Source of the DNA: Solea solea
Lineage: Eukaryota > Chordata > Actinopteri > Pleuronectiformes > Soleidae
Direction of reading: 5' to 3'
Assembly: GCF_958295425.1 (NCBI RefSeq)
Contig: NC_081136.1
Location: 1 to 64,000, forward strand
DNA length: 64,000 bases
Part shown: positions 1 to 11,974 of the stretch, piece by piece
Layout of the letters: every line of letters starts with the position of its first letter
How positions within the stretch are numbered: position 1 is the stretch's first letter
Notes under the pieces: generated by a model
The model's database searches: none
What the model saw: the letters and a program-made list of their open reading frames with translations, nothing else
What the model was told of the DNA's origin: nothing
Made by a program: the position numbers and the translations under genes

Positions 1-1116
1 TAACCCTTACCCTTACCCTAACCCTAACCCCTAACCCTTACCCCTAACCCTAACCCTACCCTTACCCTTACCCTTACCCTTACCCTAACCCTAACCCTAA
101 CCCTAACCCTAACCCTTACCCTAACCCTTACCCTAACCCTAACCCTAACCCTTACCCTACCCTTACCCTTACCCTAACCCTTACCCTAACCCTAACCCCT
201 AACCCTTACCCTAACCCTAACCCTAACCCTTACCCTTACCCTAACCCTAACCCTAACCCTAACCCTAACCCTAACCCTAACCCTTACCCTAACCCTTACC
301 CCTAACCCTAACCCTTACCCTAACCCTAACCCTAACCCTTACCCTAACCCTAACCCTAACCCTAACCCTACCCTAACCCTAACCCTAACCCTAACCCTAA
401 CCCTAACCCTTACCCTAACCCTAACCCTTACCCTAACCCTAACCCTAACCCTAACCCTAACCCTAACCCTAACCCCTAACCCTTACCCTAACCCTTACCC
501 TTACCCTAACCCTTACCCTTACCCTTACCCTAACCCTACCCTTACCCTAACCCTTACCCTAACCCTTACCCTTACCCTAACCCTAACCCTTACCCTAACC
601 CTTACCCTAACCCTTACCCTAACCCCTACCCTAACCCTAACCCTTACCCTTACCCTAACCCTTACCCTAACCCTAACCCTTACCCTTACCCTAACCCTAC
701 CCTAACCCTAACCCTTACCCTTACCCTAACCCTAACCCTTACCCTAACCCTAACCCTTACCCTAACCCTAACCCTAACCCTTACCCTTACCCTTACCCTA
801 ACCCTTACCCCCTAACCCTTACCCTTACCCTAACCCTAACCCTAACCCTAACCCTTACCCTAACCCTAACCCTAACCCTAACCCTAACCCTAACCCTTAC
901 CCTTACCCTTACCCTAACCCTAACCCTAACCCTAACCCTTACCCTAACCCTTACCCTTACCCTAACCCTAACCCTAACCCTTACCCTTACCCTTACCCTA
1001 ACCCTAACCCTAACCCTTACCCTAACCCTAACCCTAACCCTTACCCTTACCCTTACCCTAACCCTAACCCTTACCCTAACCCTAACCCTTACCCTTACCC
1101 CCTAACCCTAACCCTA
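1..1116. repeat. Telomeric/subtelomeric repeat array at window start
   Basis: Continuous CCCTAA hexamers with many CCCTTA variants and occasional 5- or 7-mers (CCCTA, CCCCTAA). The C-rich strand reads 5'->3' into the window, the orientation expected at a left chromosome end. The vertebrate telomere is (TTAGGG)n, so frequent TAAGGG variants suggest the degenerate proximal part of a telomere or a subtelomeric array rather than freshly added repeat. The last ~100 bases match the end of the arrays before the other core copies. Confidence 0.9.
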
Positions 1117-2675
1117 CAAGCTGTACCTGCAGGCTTGCAGGGAACAGATGGTGCCAGCCAGATCTAAGAGAGCCTTCAGTCACAGGCTGTTGAAGCTAAA
1201 GGGGCAGCAGTAGTTTTATCTTTGTTATTGTATCCAGTGTTTTCTGGACTTTCCCATGTTGTGTGCAGTCTTTGGAATAGTTAGTGTTATTATAGTGTAT
1301 TGATAGTGTGATTAGTGCAATTATAGTGTAATTATGGTGTAGTTAGTCTTATGACAATGTTTACAGTTTGTGGGTATCGTTCATATAGTGTTCTCATACA
1401 GTTTAAAAAGAAATGTAAAAAAAAAAAAAAAAACCTCCACATGGACTCTGCCTTGACGTGGCGTGGGGGCTTCAGTGCCCCAGTGGTCCTAGGGACTCTC
1501 TAGAGTGGCTGTACCTAGCACAGTTTACTCCTGTTTGGTAAGGCAGGAGTATACTATGGTGGGTACAGTCACTCTAGAGAGTCCCTGGGATCACTGGGGT
1601 CAAACCAAAGTGTCCAATACGTACCAGTTACAACACAACCTTGTTACTTATTGCCTTGTTTACACCTTACCATGACCTTTTTACTTACCCTAACCACTCC
1701 CTGCTTTGTGCTGGATCACCACCTGCTTGCTGGACCCTCCATGGCGAAAACAGTACCTTCTCAAGTTCATATCTCCTGAACCACTTGTCACACAGGGATG
1801 GTTCTGGCATCTATGGAAAGGCCTTGATGAGACGAACAAAACCCGACATTACTCACCTCTCTAGCACATTCCTGGGTCACTAAATCTAGCAATGTCGGGT
1901 TGGCTTCAGATAGGCTCCAAATGGCCTGAAACATGCTCCTGAGTGGTTTTTGTAAGGTACATGTTGGACCTGGCACTTGGTGAAATTTTCGCATTGAATG
2001 GCGATTTTCAATCGGCCATAACTCCGCCCAGGAACGTTTGGGAGAGACCACGTATTGGGGCGCGACACTTTCAGACATTTCAGACTGCAGAGTGCTGTAG
2101 CAAAGTGTTGTCACGGTTTTGGGTCCATAAGAAAAAGGTTGTTTTGTTGCGGTTCTGAAATTTCCATCCGTGTCCTCACTACATCTATTCCATTACTTTG
2201 CGTTCATCCAGAAACAAATGAACACACAAAGCACATCTGATGTGCGTTTCACTTAAACTCATATGATGAGTGGATTTAGTTGGAAAGCCCGTGGCCACAT
2301 TAGGGGGGGGGACAAAAATTCAAGTCAATCCGAAAAAGTCAGATTTTGACGGTTTTTGGGCAATAACTCAAAAACTACACGTTTGGTCATGGGGTGTTTT
2401 AGGCTGGCTAGGTGCGGCTCCTCGAGACGCATCGTTAGACACCTAGCTCGGCTTTCTAGCACCTTCCTAACTCGAGATAAGTTCAGAATGACCGAAGAAT
2501 TTTCGGTCATTTTTCCATATCTCGGCTTCCTTTTGTCCCACAATCACGGGGGTTTCACCAGGGGCTCCGGGGGGTGCCTAAATGGGGGGGCGGACGTTGG
2601 TTTGGAGTCGATCCCACCTTCCGTTCAAAAGTTATTCGCGAAATGACCGCAAAATGGTGGTTTTCATCCCTATAC
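1117..2675 (+). repeat. Subtelomeric core unit 1 (1559 bp)
   Basis: Reference copy of the core. It begins at CAAGCTGTACC directly after telomeric repeat and ends at CATCCCTATACC where telomeric repeat resumes. In order it contains an AT-rich stretch with repeated TAGTGT words (about 1275-1350), a 17-A tract (about 1417-1433), a long hairpin (1478-1599), an embedded telomere-like CTTACCCTAACC (about 1684-1695), a 10-bp palindrome (2487-2511), an eight-G run (about 2304) and a G-rich segment (about 2546-2593). Open frames are at most about 108 codons and match no family I know, so I regard it as non-coding. The strand is set by the poly-A tract and by the fixed 3' end. Confidence 0.93.
1478..1599 (+). 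other. Long hairpin inside each core unit (38-bp stem)
   Basis: Left arm 1478-1515 and right arm 1562-1599 pair over 38 positions: 35 Watson-Crick and three G-U in + strand RNA. The loop has its own 8-bp stem, TACTCCTG (1526-1533) with CAGGAGTA (1544-1551). Identical copies start at 3536, 5594, 8260, 10278, 12336, 14394, 16413, 18471, 20448, 22241 and 24589. The structure is seen directly. A role as a transcribed hairpin RNA or as terminal inverted repeats of a small foldback element is inference. Confidence 0.8.
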
Positions 2676-3174
2676 CTAACCCCTAACCCTAACCCTTACC
2701 CTTACCCTAACCCTTACCCTAACCCTAACCCTAACCCTTACCCTAACCCTTACCCTACCCTAACCCTAACCCTAACCCTAACCCTAACCCTTACCCTAAC
2801 CCTAACCCTAACCCTAACCCTTACCCTTACCCTAACCCTTACCCTAACCCTAACCCTTACCCGGACGTTGGTTTGGAGTCGATCCCACCTTCCGTTCAAA
2901 AGTTATTCGCGAAATGACCGCAAAATGGTGGTTTTCATCCCTATACCTAACCCTAACCCTAACCCTAACCCCTTACCCTAACCCTAACCCTAACCCTTAC
3001 CCTTACCCTAACCCTACCCTTACCCTTACCCTAACCCTTACCCTAACCCTTACCCTTACCCCTAACCCTAACCCTTACCCTAACCCTAACCCTAACCCTT
3101 ACCCTTACCCTTACCCTAACCCTAACCCTTACCCTAACCCTAACCCTTACCCTTACCCCCTAACCCTAACCCTA
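2676..3174. repeat. Telomeric spacer 1 with 85-bp core-tail copy
   Basis: The core ends with TATACC followed by TAACCCCTAACC (variant A). An 85-bp copy of the core's 3' end lies at 2863-2947, entered directly from telomeric repeat at GGACGTTGG. The constant 227-bp telomeric block (2948-3174) follows and leads into the next core. Confidence 0.9.
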
Positions 3175-4733
3175 CAAGCTGTACCTGCAGGCTTGCAGGG
3201 AACAGATGGTGCCAGCCAGATCTAAGAGAGCCTTCAGTCACAGGCTGTTGAAGCTAAAGGGGCAGCAGTAGTTTTATCTTTGTTATTGTATCCAGTGTTT
3301 TCTGGACTTTCCCATGTTGTGTGCAGTCTTTGGAATAGTTAGTGTTATTATAGTGTATTGATAGTGTGATTAGTGCAATTATAGTGTAATTATGGTGTAG
3401 TTAGTCTTATGACAATGTTTACAGTTTGTGGGTATCGTTCATATAGTGTTCTCATACAGTTTAAAAAGAAATGTAAAAAAAAAAAAAAAAACCTCCACAT
3501 GGACTCTGCCTTGACGTGGCGTGGGGGCTTCAGTGCCCCAGTGGTCCTAGGGACTCTCTAGAGTGGCTGTACCTAGCACAGTTTACTCCTGTTTGGTAAG
3601 GCAGGAGTATACTATGGTGGGTACAGTCACTCTAGAGAGTCCCTGGGATCACTGGGGTCAAACCAAAGTGTCCAATACGTACCAGTTACAACACAACCTT
3701 GTTACTTATTGCCTTGTTTACACCTTACCATGACCTTTTTACTTACCCTAACCACTCCCTGCTTTGTGCTGGATCACCACCTGCTTGCTGGACCCTCCAT
3801 GGCGAAAACAGTACCTTCTCAAGTTCATATCTCCTGAACCACTTGTCACACAGGGATGGTTCTGGCATCTATGGAAAGGCCTTGATGAGACGAACAAAAC
3901 CCGACATTACTCACCTCTCTAGCACATTCCTGGGTCACTAAATCTAGCAATGTCGGGTTGGCTTCAGATAGGCTCCAAATGGCCTGAAACATGCTCCTGA
4001 GTGGTTTTTGTAAGGTACATGTTGGACCTGGCACTTGGTGAAATTTTCGCATTGAATGGCGATTTTCAATCGGCCATAACTCCGCCCAGGAACGTTTGGG
4101 AGAGACCACGTATTGGGGCGCGACACTTTCAGACATTTCAGACTGCAGAGTGCTGTAGCAAAGTGTTGTCACGGTTTTGGGTCCATAAGAAAAAGGTTGT
4201 TTTGTTGCGGTTCTGAAATTTCCATCCGTGTCCTCACTACATCTATTCCATTACTTTGCGTTCATCCAGAAACAAATGAACACACAAAGCACATCTGATG
4301 TGCGTTTCACTTAAACTCATATGATGAGTGGATTTAGTTGGAAAGCCCGTGGCCACATTAGGGGGGGGGACAAAAATTCAAGTCAATCCGAAAAAGTCAG
4401 ATTTTGACGGTTTTTGGGCAATAACTCAAAAACTACACGTTTGGTCATGGGGTGTTTTAGGCTGGCTAGGTGCGGCTCCTCGAGACGCATCGTTAGACAC
4501 CTAGCTCGGCTTTCTAGCACCTTCCTAACTCGAGATAAGTTCAGAATGACCGAAGAATTTTCGGTCATTTTTCCATATCTCGGCTTCCTTTTGTCCCACA
4601 ATCACGGGGGTTTCACCAGGGGCTCCGGGGGGTGCCTAAATGGGGGGGCGGACGTTGGTTTGGAGTCGATCCCACCTTCCGTTCAAAAGTTATTCGCGAA
4701 ATGACCGCAAAATGGTGGTTTTCATCCCTATAC
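3175..4733 (+). repeat. Subtelomeric core unit 2
   Basis: Full-length 1559-bp core. By eye it is indistinguishable from unit 1, including the 17-A tract and the hairpin (3536-3657). Confidence 0.93.
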
Positions 4734-5232
4734 CTTACCCCTAACCCTAACCCTTACCCTTACCCTAACCCTTACCCTAACCCTAACCCTAACCCTTACC
4801 CTAACCCTTACCCTACCCTAACCCTAACCCTAACCCTAACCCTAACCCTTACCCTAACCCTAACCCTAACCCTAACCCTTACCCTTACCCTAACCCTTAC
4901 CCTAACCCTAACCCTTACCCGGACGTTGGTTTGGAGTCGATCCCACCTTCCGTTCAAAAGTTATTCGCGAAATGACCGCAAAATGGTGGTTTTCATCCCT
5001 ATACCTAACCCTAACCCTAACCCTAACCCCTTACCCTAACCCTAACCCTAACCCTTACCCTTACCCTAACCCTACCCTTACCCTTACCCTAACCCTTACC
5101 CTAACCCTTACCCTTACCCCTAACCCTAACCCTTACCCTAACCCTAACCCTAACCCTTACCCTTACCCTTACCCTAACCCTAACCCTTACCCTAACCCTA
5201 ACCCTTACCCTTACCCCCTAACCCTAACCCTA
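4734..5232. repeat. Telomeric spacer 2 with 85-bp core-tail copy
   Basis: Same length as spacer 1, but begins TATACCTTACCCC (variant B). The tail copy is at 4921-5005 and the 227-bp block at 5006-5232. Confidence 0.9.
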
Positions 5233-6791
5233 CAAGCTGTACCTGCAGGCTTGCAGGGAACAGATGGTGCCAGCCAGATCTAAGAGAGCCTTCAGTCACA
5301 GGCTGTTGAAGCTAAAGGGGCAGCAGTAGTTTTATCTTTGTTATTGTATCCAGTGTTTTCTGGACTTTCCCATGTTGTGTGCAGTCTTTGGAATAGTTAG
5401 TGTTATTATAGTGTATTGATAGTGTGATTAGTGCAATTATAGTGTAATTATGGTGTAGTTAGTCTTATGACAATGTTTACAGTTTGTGGGTATCGTTCAT
5501 ATAGTGTTCTCATACAGTTTAAAAAGAAATGTAAAAAAAAAAAAAAAAACCTCCACATGGACTCTGCCTTGACGTGGCGTGGGGGCTTCAGTGCCCCAGT
5601 GGTCCTAGGGACTCTCTAGAGTGGCTGTACCTAGCACAGTTTACTCCTGTTTGGTAAGGCAGGAGTATACTATGGTGGGTACAGTCACTCTAGAGAGTCC
5701 CTGGGATCACTGGGGTCAAACCAAAGTGTCCAATACGTACCAGTTACAACACAACCTTGTTACTTATTGCCTTGTTTACACCTTACCATGACCTTTTTAC
5801 TTACCCTAACCACTCCCTGCTTTGTGCTGGATCACCACCTGCTTGCTGGACCCTCCATGGCGAAAACAGTACCTTCTCAAGTTCATATCTCCTGAACCAC
5901 TTGTCACACAGGGATGGTTCTGGCATCTATGGAAAGGCCTTGATGAGACGAACAAAACCCGACATTACTCACCTCTCTAGCACATTCCTGGGTCACTAAA
6001 TCTAGCAATGTCGGGTTGGCTTCAGATAGGCTCCAAATGGCCTGAAACATGCTCCTGAGTGGTTTTTGTAAGGTACATGTTGGACCTGGCACTTGGTGAA
6101 ATTTTCGCATTGAATGGCGATTTTCAATCGGCCATAACTCCGCCCAGGAACGTTTGGGAGAGACCACGTATTGGGGCGCGACACTTTCAGACATTTCAGA
6201 CTGCAGAGTGCTGTAGCAAAGTGTTGTCACGGTTTTGGGTCCATAAGAAAAAGGTTGTTTTGTTGCGGTTCTGAAATTTCCATCCGTGTCCTCACTACAT
6301 CTATTCCATTACTTTGCGTTCATCCAGAAACAAATGAACACACAAAGCACATCTGATGTGCGTTTCACTTAAACTCATATGATGAGTGGATTTAGTTGGA
6401 AAGCCCGTGGCCACATTAGGGGGGGGGACAAAAATTCAAGTCAATCCGAAAAAGTCAGATTTTGACGGTTTTTGGGCAATAACTCAAAAACTACACGTTT
6501 GGTCATGGGGTGTTTTAGGCTGGCTAGGTGCGGCTCCTCGAGACGCATCGTTAGACACCTAGCTCGGCTTTCTAGCACCTTCCTAACTCGAGATAAGTTC
6601 AGAATGACCGAAGAATTTTCGGTCATTTTTCCATATCTCGGCTTCCTTTTGTCCCACAATCACGGGGGTTTCACCAGGGGCTCCGGGGGGTGCCTAAATG
6701 GGGGGGCGGACGTTGGTTTGGAGTCGATCCCACCTTCCGTTCAAAAGTTATTCGCGAAATGACCGCAAAATGGTGGTTTTCATCCCTATAC
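5233..6791 (+). repeat. Subtelomeric core unit 3
   Basis: Full-length core with hairpin at 5594-5715. No difference from unit 1 is visible by eye. Confidence 0.93.
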
Positions 6792-7898
6792 CTAACCCTA
6801 ACCCTAACCCTAACCCTAACCCTAACCCTAACCCTAACCCTTACCCCTAACCCTTACCCTAACCCTAACCCTAACCCTTACCCTAACCCTAACCCTAACC
6901 CTAACCCTTACCCTAACCCTAACCCTTACCCTAACCCTAACCCTAACCCTACCCTAACCCTAACCCTAACCCTAACCCTAACCCTTACCCTAACCCTAAC
7001 CCTTACCCTAACCCTTACCCTAACCCTAACCCTTACCCTAACCCTAACCCTAACCCTTACCCCTAACCCTAACCCTTACCCTAACCCTAACCCTAACCCT
7101 AACCCTAACCCTTACCCTAACCCTAACCCTTACCCTAACCCTAACCCTTACCCTAACCCCTAACCCTTACCCTAACCCTAACCCTTACCCTAACCCTTAC
7201 CCTAACCCTTACCCTAACCCTAACCCTTACCCTTACCCCTTACCCTAACCCTTACCCTAACCCTAACCCTTACCCCTAACCCTTACCCTAACCCTAACCC
7301 TAACCCTTACCCTAACCCTAACCCTAACCCTAACCCTAACCCTAACCCTAACCCTAACCCTAACCCTAACCCTTACCCTTACCCTAACCCTAACCCTAAC
7401 CCTTACCCTAACCCTAACCCTAACCCTTACCCTAACCCTAACCCTTACCCTAACCCTAACCCTAACCCTTACCCTAACCCTAACCCTAACCCTTACCCTA
7501 ACCCTAACCCTTACCCTAACCCTAACCCTAACCCTAACCCTACCCTAACCCTAACCCTAACCCTAACCCTAACCCTTACCCTAACCCTAACCCTAACCCT
7601 AACCCTTACCCTAACCCTAACCCTAACCCTAACCCTAACCCTTACCCTAACCCTAACCCTAACCCTATACCTAACCCTAACCCTAACCCTAACCCCTTAC
7701 CCTAACCCTAACCCTAACCCTAACCCTTACCCTAACCCTACCCTTACCCTTACCCTAACCCTTACCCTAACCCTTACCCTTACCCCTAACCCTAACCCTT
7801 ACCCTAACCCTAACCCTAACCCTTACCCTTACCCTTACCCTAACCCTAACCCTTACCCTAACCCTAACCCTTACCCTTACCCCCTAACCCTAACCCTA
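6792..7898. repeat. Longest internal telomeric array (1.1 kb)
   Basis: Mixed CCCTAA/CCCTTA repeat longer than any other internal spacer. A minimal core-tail remnant, TATACC, lies at about 7666-7671. It is followed by the 227-bp constant block, which shows one A/T variant change relative to the other copies. Confidence 0.9.
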
Positions 7899-9457
7899 CA
7901 AGCTGTACCTGCAGGCTTGCAGGGAACAGATGGTGCCAGCCAGATCTAAGAGAGCCTTCAGTCACAGGCTGTTGAAGCTAAAGGGGCAGCAGTAGTTTTA
8001 TCTTTGTTATTGTATCCAGTGTTTTCTGGACTTTCCCATGTTGTGTGCAGTCTTTGGAATAGTTAGTGTTATTATAGTGTATTGATAGTGTGATTAGTGC
8101 AATTATAGTGTAATTATGGTGTAGTTAGTCTTATGACAATGTTTACAGTTTGTGGGTATCGTTCATATAGTGTTCTCATACAGTTTAAAAAGAAATGTAA
8201 AAAAAAAAAAAAAAACCTCCACATGGACTCTGCCTTGACGTGGCGTGGGGGCTTCAGTGCCCCAGTGGTCCTAGGGACTCTCTAGAGTGGCTGTACCTAG
8301 CACAGTTTACTCCTGTTTGGTAAGGCAGGAGTATACTATGGTGGGTACAGTCACTCTAGAGAGTCCCTGGGATCACTGGGGTCAAACCAAAGTGTCCAAT
8401 ACGTACCAGTTACAACACAACCTTGTTACTTATTGCCTTGTTTACACCTTACCATGACCTTTTTACTTACCCTAACCACTCCCTGCTTTGTGCTGGATCA
8501 CCACCTGCTTGCTGGACCCTCCATGGCGAAAACAGTACCTTCTCAAGTTCATATCTCCTGAACCACTTGTCACACAGGGATGGTTCTGGCATCTATGGAA
8601 AGGCCTTGATGAGACGAACAAAACCCGACATTACTCACCTCTCTAGCACATTCCTGGGTCACTAAATCTAGCAATGTCGGGTTGGCTTCAGATAGGCTCC
8701 AAATGGCCTGAAACATGCTCCTGAGTGGTTTTTGTAAGGTACATGTTGGACCTGGCACTTGGTGAAATTTTCGCATTGAATGGCGATTTTCAATCGGCCA
8801 TAACTCCGCCCAGGAACGTTTGGGAGAGACCACGTATTGGGGCGCGACACTTTCAGACATTTCAGACTGCAGAGTGCTGTAGCAAAGTGTTGTCACGGTT
8901 TTGGGTCCATAAGAAAAAGGTTGTTTTGTTGCGGTTCTGAAATTTCCATCCGTGTCCTCACTACATCTATTCCATTACTTTGCGTTCATCCAGAAACAAA
9001 TGAACACACAAAGCACATCTGATGTGCGTTTCACTTAAACTCATATGATGAGTGGATTTAGTTGGAAAGCCCGTGGCCACATTAGGGGGGGGGACAAAAA
9101 TTCAAGTCAATCCGAAAAAGTCAGATTTTGACGGTTTTTGGGCAATAACTCAAAAACTACACGTTTGGTCATGGGGTGTTTTAGGCTGGCTAGGTGCGGC
9201 TCCTCGAGACGCATCGTTAGACACCTAGCTCGGCTTTCTAGCACCTTCCTAACTCGAGATAAGTTCAGAATGACCGAAGAATTTTCGGTCATTTTTCCAT
9301 ATCTCGGCTTCCTTTTGTCCCACAATCACGGGGGTTTCACCAGGGGCTCCGGGGGGTGCCTAAATGGGGGGGCGGACGTTGGTTTGGAGTCGATCCCACC
9401 TTCCGTTCAAAAGTTATTCGCGAAATGACCGCAAAATGGTGGTTTTCATCCCTATAC
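7899..9457 (+). repeat. Subtelomeric core unit 4
   Basis: Full-length core with hairpin at 8260-8381 and a 17-A tract. Confidence 0.93.
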
Positions 9458-9917
9458 CTAACCCTAACCCTTACCCTAACCCTTACCCTAACCCTTACCC
9501 TAACCCTAACCCTTACCCTAACCCTAACCCTTACCCCTTACCCTAACCCTTACCCTTACCCTAACCCTAACCCTTACCCCTTACCCTAACCCTAACCCTA
9601 ACCCTAACCCTACCCTAACCCTTACCCTAACCCTTACCCTAACCCTTACCCTAACCCTACCCTAACCCTTACCCTTTTCATCCCTATACCTAACCCTAAC
9701 CCTAACCCTAACCCCTTACCCTAACCCTAACCCTAACCCTTACCCTTACCCTAACCCTACCCTTACCCTTACCCTAACCCTTACCCTAACCCTTACCCTT
9801 ACCCCTAACCCTAACCCTTACCCTAACCCTAACCCTAACCCTTACCCTTACCCTTACCCTAACCCTAACCCTTACCCTAACCCTAACCCTTACCCTTACC
9901 CCCTAACCCTAACCCTA
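9458..9917. repeat. Telomeric spacer 4 with 16-nt core-tail copy
   Basis: The 233-bp class of spacer. Telomeric repeat runs directly into the last 16 nt of the core (TTTTCATCCCTATACC, 9675-9690), followed by the 227-bp constant block. Confidence 0.88.
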
Positions 9918-11475
9918 CAAGCTGTACCTGCAGGCTTGCAGGGAACAGATGGTGCCAGCCAGATCTAAGAGAGCCTTCAGTCACAGGCTGTTGAAGCTAA
10001 AGGGGCAGCAGTAGTTTTATCTTTGTTATTGTATCCAGTGTTTTCTGGACTTTCCCATGTTGTGTGCAGTCTTTGGAATAGTTAGTGTTATTATAGTGTA
10101 TTGATAGTGTGATTAGTGCAATTATAGTGTAATTATGGTGTAGTTAGTCTTATGACAATGTTTACAGTTTGTGGGTATCGTTCATATAGTGTTCTCATAC
10201 AGTTTAAAAAGAAATGTAAAAAAAAAAAAAAAACCTCCACATGGACTCTGCCTTGACGTGGCGTGGGGGCTTCAGTGCCCCAGTGGTCCTAGGGACTCTC
10301 TAGAGTGGCTGTACCTAGCACAGTTTACTCCTGTTTGGTAAGGCAGGAGTATACTATGGTGGGTACAGTCACTCTAGAGAGTCCCTGGGATCACTGGGGT
10401 CAAACCAAAGTGTCCAATACGTACCAGTTACAACACAACCTTGTTACTTATTGCCTTGTTTACACCTTACCATGACCTTTTTACTTACCCTAACCACTCC
10501 CTGCTTTGTGCTGGATCACCACCTGCTTGCTGGACCCTCCATGGCGAAAACAGTACCTTCTCAAGTTCATATCTCCTGAACCACTTGTCACACAGGGATG
10601 GTTCTGGCATCTATGGAAAGGCCTTGATGAGACGAACAAAACCCGACATTACTCACCTCTCTAGCACATTCCTGGGTCACTAAATCTAGCAATGTCGGGT
10701 TGGCTTCAGATAGGCTCCAAATGGCCTGAAACATGCTCCTGAGTGGTTTTTGTAAGGTACATGTTGGACCTGGCACTTGGTGAAATTTTCGCATTGAATG
10801 GCGATTTTCAATCGGCCATAACTCCGCCCAGGAACGTTTGGGAGAGACCACGTATTGGGGCGCGACACTTTCAGACATTTCAGACTGCAGAGTGCTGTAG
10901 CAAAGTGTTGTCACGGTTTTGGGTCCATAAGAAAAAGGTTGTTTTGTTGCGGTTCTGAAATTTCCATCCGTGTCCTCACTACATCTATTCCATTACTTTG
11001 CGTTCATCCAGAAACAAATGAACACACAAAGCACATCTGATGTGCGTTTCACTTAAACTCATATGATGAGTGGATTTAGTTGGAAAGCCCGTGGCCACAT
11101 TAGGGGGGGGGACAAAAATTCAAGTCAATCCGAAAAAGTCAGATTTTGACGGTTTTTGGGCAATAACTCAAAAACTACACGTTTGGTCATGGGGTGTTTT
11201 AGGCTGGCTAGGTGCGGCTCCTCGAGACGCATCGTTAGACACCTAGCTCGGCTTTCTAGCACCTTCCTAACTCGAGATAAGTTCAGAATGACCGAAGAAT
11301 TTTCGGTCATTTTTCCATATCTCGGCTTCCTTTTGTCCCACAATCACGGGGGTTTCACCAGGGGCTCCGGGGGGTGCCTAAATGGGGGGGCGGACGTTGG
11401 TTTGGAGTCGATCCCACCTTCCGTTCAAAAGTTATTCGCGAAATGACCGCAAAATGGTGGTTTTCATCCCTATAC
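9918..11475 (+). repeat. Subtelomeric core unit 5
   Basis: Full-length core, one base shorter than the others because its poly-A tract has 16 rather than 17 A. This is the only core difference I noticed among the copies. Hairpin at 10278-10399. Confidence 0.93.
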
Positions 11476-11974
11476 CTAACCCCTAACCCTAACCCTTACC
11501 CTTACCCTAACCCTTACCCTAACCCTAACCCTAACCCTTACCCTAACCCTTACCCTACCCTAACCCTAACCCTAACCCTAACCCTAACCCTTACCCTAAC
11601 CCTAACCCTAACCCTAACCCTTACCCTTACCCTAACCCTTACCCTAACCCTAACCCTTACCCGGACGTTGGTTTGGAGTCGATCCCACCTTCCGTTCAAA
11701 AGTTATTCGCGAAATGACCGCAAAATGGTGGTTTTCATCCCTATACCTAACCCTAACCCTAACCCTAACCCCTTACCCTAACCCTAACCCTAACCCTTAC
11801 CCTTACCCTAACCCTACCCTTACCCTTACCCTAACCCTTACCCTAACCCTTACCCTTACCCCTAACCCTAACCCTTACCCTAACCCTAACCCTAACCCTT
11901 ACCCTTACCCTTACCCTAACCCTAACCCTTACCCTAACCCTAACCCTTACCCTTACCCCCTAACCCTAACCCTA
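11476..11974. repeat. Telomeric spacer 5 with 85-bp core-tail copy
   Basis: Variant A start (TATACCTAACCCC), as in spacer 1. Tail copy at 11663-11747, constant block at 11748-11974. Confidence 0.9.

Noticed and set aside
1..1116. Known long-read basecalling artefact of telomeric repeats
   Set aside because: The artefacts I know of turn telomeric repeat into other simple motifs. Here the CCCTTA variants keep the same order across ten blocks, which points to real sequence. Raw reads are still needed to be certain.
1641..2646. Open frames of 60-108 codons on both strands in every core copy
   Set aside because: They overlap each other on both strands, many rely on non-ATG starts, and none shows a domain or a codon pattern. 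Their repetition only reflects the repeated DNA.
2574..3225. Long frames reading Leu-Thr, Pro-Asn-Pro-Tyr or Arg-Val repeats
   Set aside because: These are translations of telomeric hexamers, which lack stops in most frames. They are not proteins.
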